DNA of 8,059 nt from Coriobacteriales bacterium (GTDB taxonomy: Bacteria > Actinomycetota > Coriobacteriia > Coriobacteriales > UBA8131), in the NCBI GenBank assembly GCA_031256575.1, contig JAIRQI010000015.1:1-8059 (forward strand), read 5' to 3'. The translations under genes were made by a program, and so were the position numbers. Shown here one piece after another: positions 6,435 through 8,059 of the stretch (its first letter is position 1; each line of letters opens with the position of its first letter). The notes beneath the pieces are model-generated. The model did not search any database and was not told where the DNA came from. It saw only the letters and a list, made by a program, of their open reading frames with translations.

Positions 6435-6586
6435 GCCTGCTGACCGTGCACGTCGGTTCTCCGCTCATGCCTGCTGACCGTGCATGCTAGTTCACCGCTC
6501 ACGTTGGTTCACCGCTCACGCCTGCTGACCGCGCACGCCAACTCACCGCTCACGTCAGCTCACCGCTCACACCAGCTCACCGCGCA
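6384..6586 (-). repeat. 17-bp tandem repeat array joining miaB and miaA
   Basis: Read on the minus strand the consensus is TGAGCGGTGAACCGACG. Eleven consecutive units run from 6586 down to 6401; all are 17 bp except one of 16 bp (6418-6433). A twelfth, weaker unit occupies 6384-6400. Units 6434-6450 and 6468-6484 are identical, and 6519-6535 is a near copy, which shows a higher-order pattern from block duplication. The unit at 6570-6586 is ordinary miaB coding sequence for the usual family ending '..LRGELV', so the array probably grew out from the miaB 3' end. The units at 6384-6433 encode the first residues of MiaA. Each unit contributes ATG, GTG or TGA triplets in shifting frames because 17 is not a multiple of three. 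Confidence 0.9.
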
Positions 6587-7910
6587 GGTACCAGGTGCGG
6601 GCCAAGTCGATGTGCACCGGTTCGATGCGGCCGATGTAATCATCGAGCGACCTGCCCACCGGCAGCGGAACATGCACCGTAGTGTTCTGCGGATTGCGCC
6701 CGGAGAGCATGCTCTGGTCACGCTTCGAGGTTCCCTCAAAGAGCACCGACGTGGTTTTATCCAGTTCTAGCTGGCTTTGCTGCCAGGCAGACTGCTGGAC
6801 GATTTGCACCAGACGTTGAAAGCGTTCCTGAATCACCTCAGCGGGAGTGTCATCGACCAGCTCTGCCGCTGGGGTGCCCTCGCGCCGCGAATAGATGAAT
6901 GTGAAAGCCTGGTTGAAGCCAATTTCGCTGACCAGGTCACAGGTAGCTTGAAAGTCGGCTTCTGTCTCTCCCGGAAACCCGACGATGATATCTGTGGAGA
7001 AAGCCGCTGCTGTGGCTTGGCGCACAGACTTAATCAGGCTGCGGTAGTGGTCAGCGGTATAGTTGCGGTTCATGGCTTGCAGGATGCGGTCCGAACCGCT
7101 TTGGAAGGGTAGGTGTAGTTGGGGCATGACCGCTGCGGTCTCAGCAAACGCCGCGATGGTCTGCTCGCTTAGGTCTTTGGGATGCGAGGTGGTAAAACGC
7201 AGCCGCTGGATGCCGCTATTGCCGACTGCTCTAAGCATCTCGGCAAAGCGCGGCTGACCGTAGAGGTCGCGTCCATAGGAGTTGACATTTTGACCCAGCA
7301 GGGTTATCTCAACCACTCCTTCTGCAAGCAGCTTCTCGACCTCTTGTAAGACCTCCTCAAAAGGTCGACTGGTCTCACGGCCACGCACGTAGGGCACGAT
7401 GCAGTAGGAGCAGAAATTGTCGCAACCAGTCATGATTGGTACCCAGGCCTGCCAGGCCTGCTGGCGACGGATGGGTAGGCTGGTTGCTTTCGGGAGTGTG
7501 GCAGCTTGACTGTCGCTTAGCACTTCAACCTGGGCTTCAGCATCGTTTAGGGCAGCTATCAACAACCCGGGTAAGGAGGCCAGGTTGTGGGTACCGAAGA
7601 CCACATCTACATGAGGCAGTCGCTCGACTAGCAGCTCACCATCGCGCTGACCAATACAGCCACCAATGGCAATCAGCCGTCGGCCATTAGGTGCTGGCAG
7701 GTTCTTTAACGAAGCTACCTGCCCATATAGCCTGGTATCGGCTGCTTCACGCACGCAGCAGGTCATGAACACCACGATATCGGCCTGCTCGGCATCACTC
7801 ACTGGCAGCGCGCCAAGAGCTTCCAGCATTCCGGCGATACGCTCGGAATCATGCTGGTTCATCTGGCACCCGAAGGTACGCAGATGATAGTAAAGACCAT
7901 TCAATTGCAT
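6567..7910 (-). CDS. miaB: tRNA-2-methylthio-N6-dimethylallyladenosine synthase MiaB
   Basis: A radical-SAM methylthiotransferase that converts i6A37, the product of MiaA, to ms2i6A37 in tRNA. The 447 residues show the full family architecture. The N-terminal UPF0004 domain has auxiliary cluster cysteines C15 ('TFGCQMNQHDSE'), C51 ('MTCCVREAAD') and C85 ('GGCIGQRDGE'). The radical-SAM domain has C163, C167 and C170 in 'TGCDNFCSYCIVPYVRGRE'. The C-terminal TRAM domain ends in 'ARTWYLRGELV'. 'CQMN..DSE' and the adjacent miaA argue for MiaB rather than RimO or MtaB. ATG 7910 overlaps the preceding stop (TAATG) and has no obvious Shine-Dalgarno, so translation is probably coupled. Its last codons form the first unit of the 17-bp repeat array that leads into miaA. 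Confidence 0.97.
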   Translation of the reverse strand: MQLNGLYYHLRTFGCQMNQHDSERIAGMLEALGALPVSDAEQADIVVFMTCCVREAADTRLYGQVASLKNLPAPNGRRLIAIGGCIGQRDGELLVERLPHVDVVFGTHNLASLPGLLIAALNDAEAQVEVLSDSQAATLPKATSLPIRRQQAWQAWVPIMTGCDNFCSYCIVPYVRGRETSRPFEEVLQEVEKLLAEGVVEITLLGQNVNSYGRDLYGQPRFAEMLRAVGNSGIQRLRFTTSHPKDLSEQTIAAFAETAAVMPQLHLPFQSGSDRILQAMNRNYTADHYRSLIKSVRQATAAAFSTDIIVGFPGETEADFQATCDLVSEIGFNQAFTFIYSRREGTPAAELVDDTPAEVIQERFQRLVQIVQQSAWQQSQLELDKTTSVLFEGTSKRDQSMLSGRNPQNTTVHVPLPVGRSLDDYIGRIEPVHIDLARTWYLRGELV

Positions 7911-8059
7911 TAGGAATCTGAGAAATTTGTTCCGTAGGCTAACCAGTCGTAATGGCTGTCTTCGCCGACCTCGGCGCTTTTTATCCCTCTAAGATAGCGT
8001 GGTTCGACAGAAAAGCGAATGGCGGTGCGTATTTCTCCATTGATTTCAACGTCAGCAAA
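7910..8059 (-). CDS. Unrecognised protein, C-terminal 49 residues (cut by window edge)
   Basis: Reading in from the right edge gives an open frame of 49 codons and a TAA at 7910-7912. The stop shares one base with the miaB start (TAATG). The fragment includes 'FADVEINGEIRTAIRFSVEP' and ends 'YGTNFSDS'; it is mixed in charge with no hydrophobic segment. I do not recognise the family. That the frame is open from the window edge to a stop exactly at the miaB start supports a real gene cotranscribed with miaB and miaA. RecX often lies before miaB in Actinomycetota, but this tail does not look like RecX. Confidence 0.65.
   Translation of the reverse strand, partial: FADVEINGEIRTAIRFSVEPRYLRGIKSAEVGEDSHYDWLAYGTNFSDS

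Noticed and set aside
6384..6586. CRISPR array
   Set aside because: The 17-bp units are directly adjacent with no unique spacers, and no cas genes are present.
6480..6770. Plus-strand open frame rich in His, Ser and Leu across the repeat array
   Set aside because: It is the reverse reading of the 17-bp repeats and the miaB end; its apparent repeat peptide is a by-product of the array.

Overview
The window holds a housekeeping block from a bacterial chromosome with roughly balanced base composition. The gene types point to Actinomycetota, possibly a Coriobacteriia-like lineage. MurJ carries the 'ELLAGG' form of the segment after TM1 instead of the proteobacterial 'RRIFAEG', MiaA ends with the 'WFRRDPRI' type of C-terminal motif, and miaB and miaA are adjacent on one strand. 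This placement is inference from motifs; no search was run.

Layout from left to right. (1) 1-500, minus: N-terminal 166 residues of an M20-type PepT-like metallopeptidase that runs off the left edge. (2) 551-710: degenerate tandem repeats of about 26-29 bp that begin inside the 3' end of pyrG. (3) 687-2330, minus: CTP synthase (pyrG), with unusual substitutions in the glutaminase half. (4) 2331-2484: short divergent control region. (5) 2485-4164 and 4186-4893, plus: lipid II flippase MurJ and a TM1586-type nitroreductase-fold protein, 21 bp apart and probably one operon. (6) 4894-5204: convergent intergenic region, AT-rich, filled by a 224-bp element with 53-bp inverted arms. (7) 5205-6434, minus: miaA, enlarged by a serine-rich insert of about 70 residues. 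(8) 6384-6586: 17-bp tandem repeat array that joins the last codons of miaB to the first codons of miaA. (9) 6567-7910, minus: miaB. (10) 7910-8059, minus: C-terminal 49 residues of an unrecognised protein whose stop overlaps the miaB start.

Functionally, MiaA prenylates A37 of tRNAs reading UNN codons and MiaB then methylthiolates the same base, so the pair forms one pathway and probably one transcript. PyrG makes CTP for RNA and lipid precursors, and MurJ exports lipid II for peptidoglycan synthesis.

No defence system, CRISPR array, integrase or obvious new multi-gene system is visible. The unusual content lies in the DNA between and inside these genes. Three separate repeat expansions occur: one after pyrG, one between miaB and miaA, and one inside miaA. 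There is also one inverted-repeat element. The CTP synthase departs from the family at residues tied to glutamine and GTP handling.
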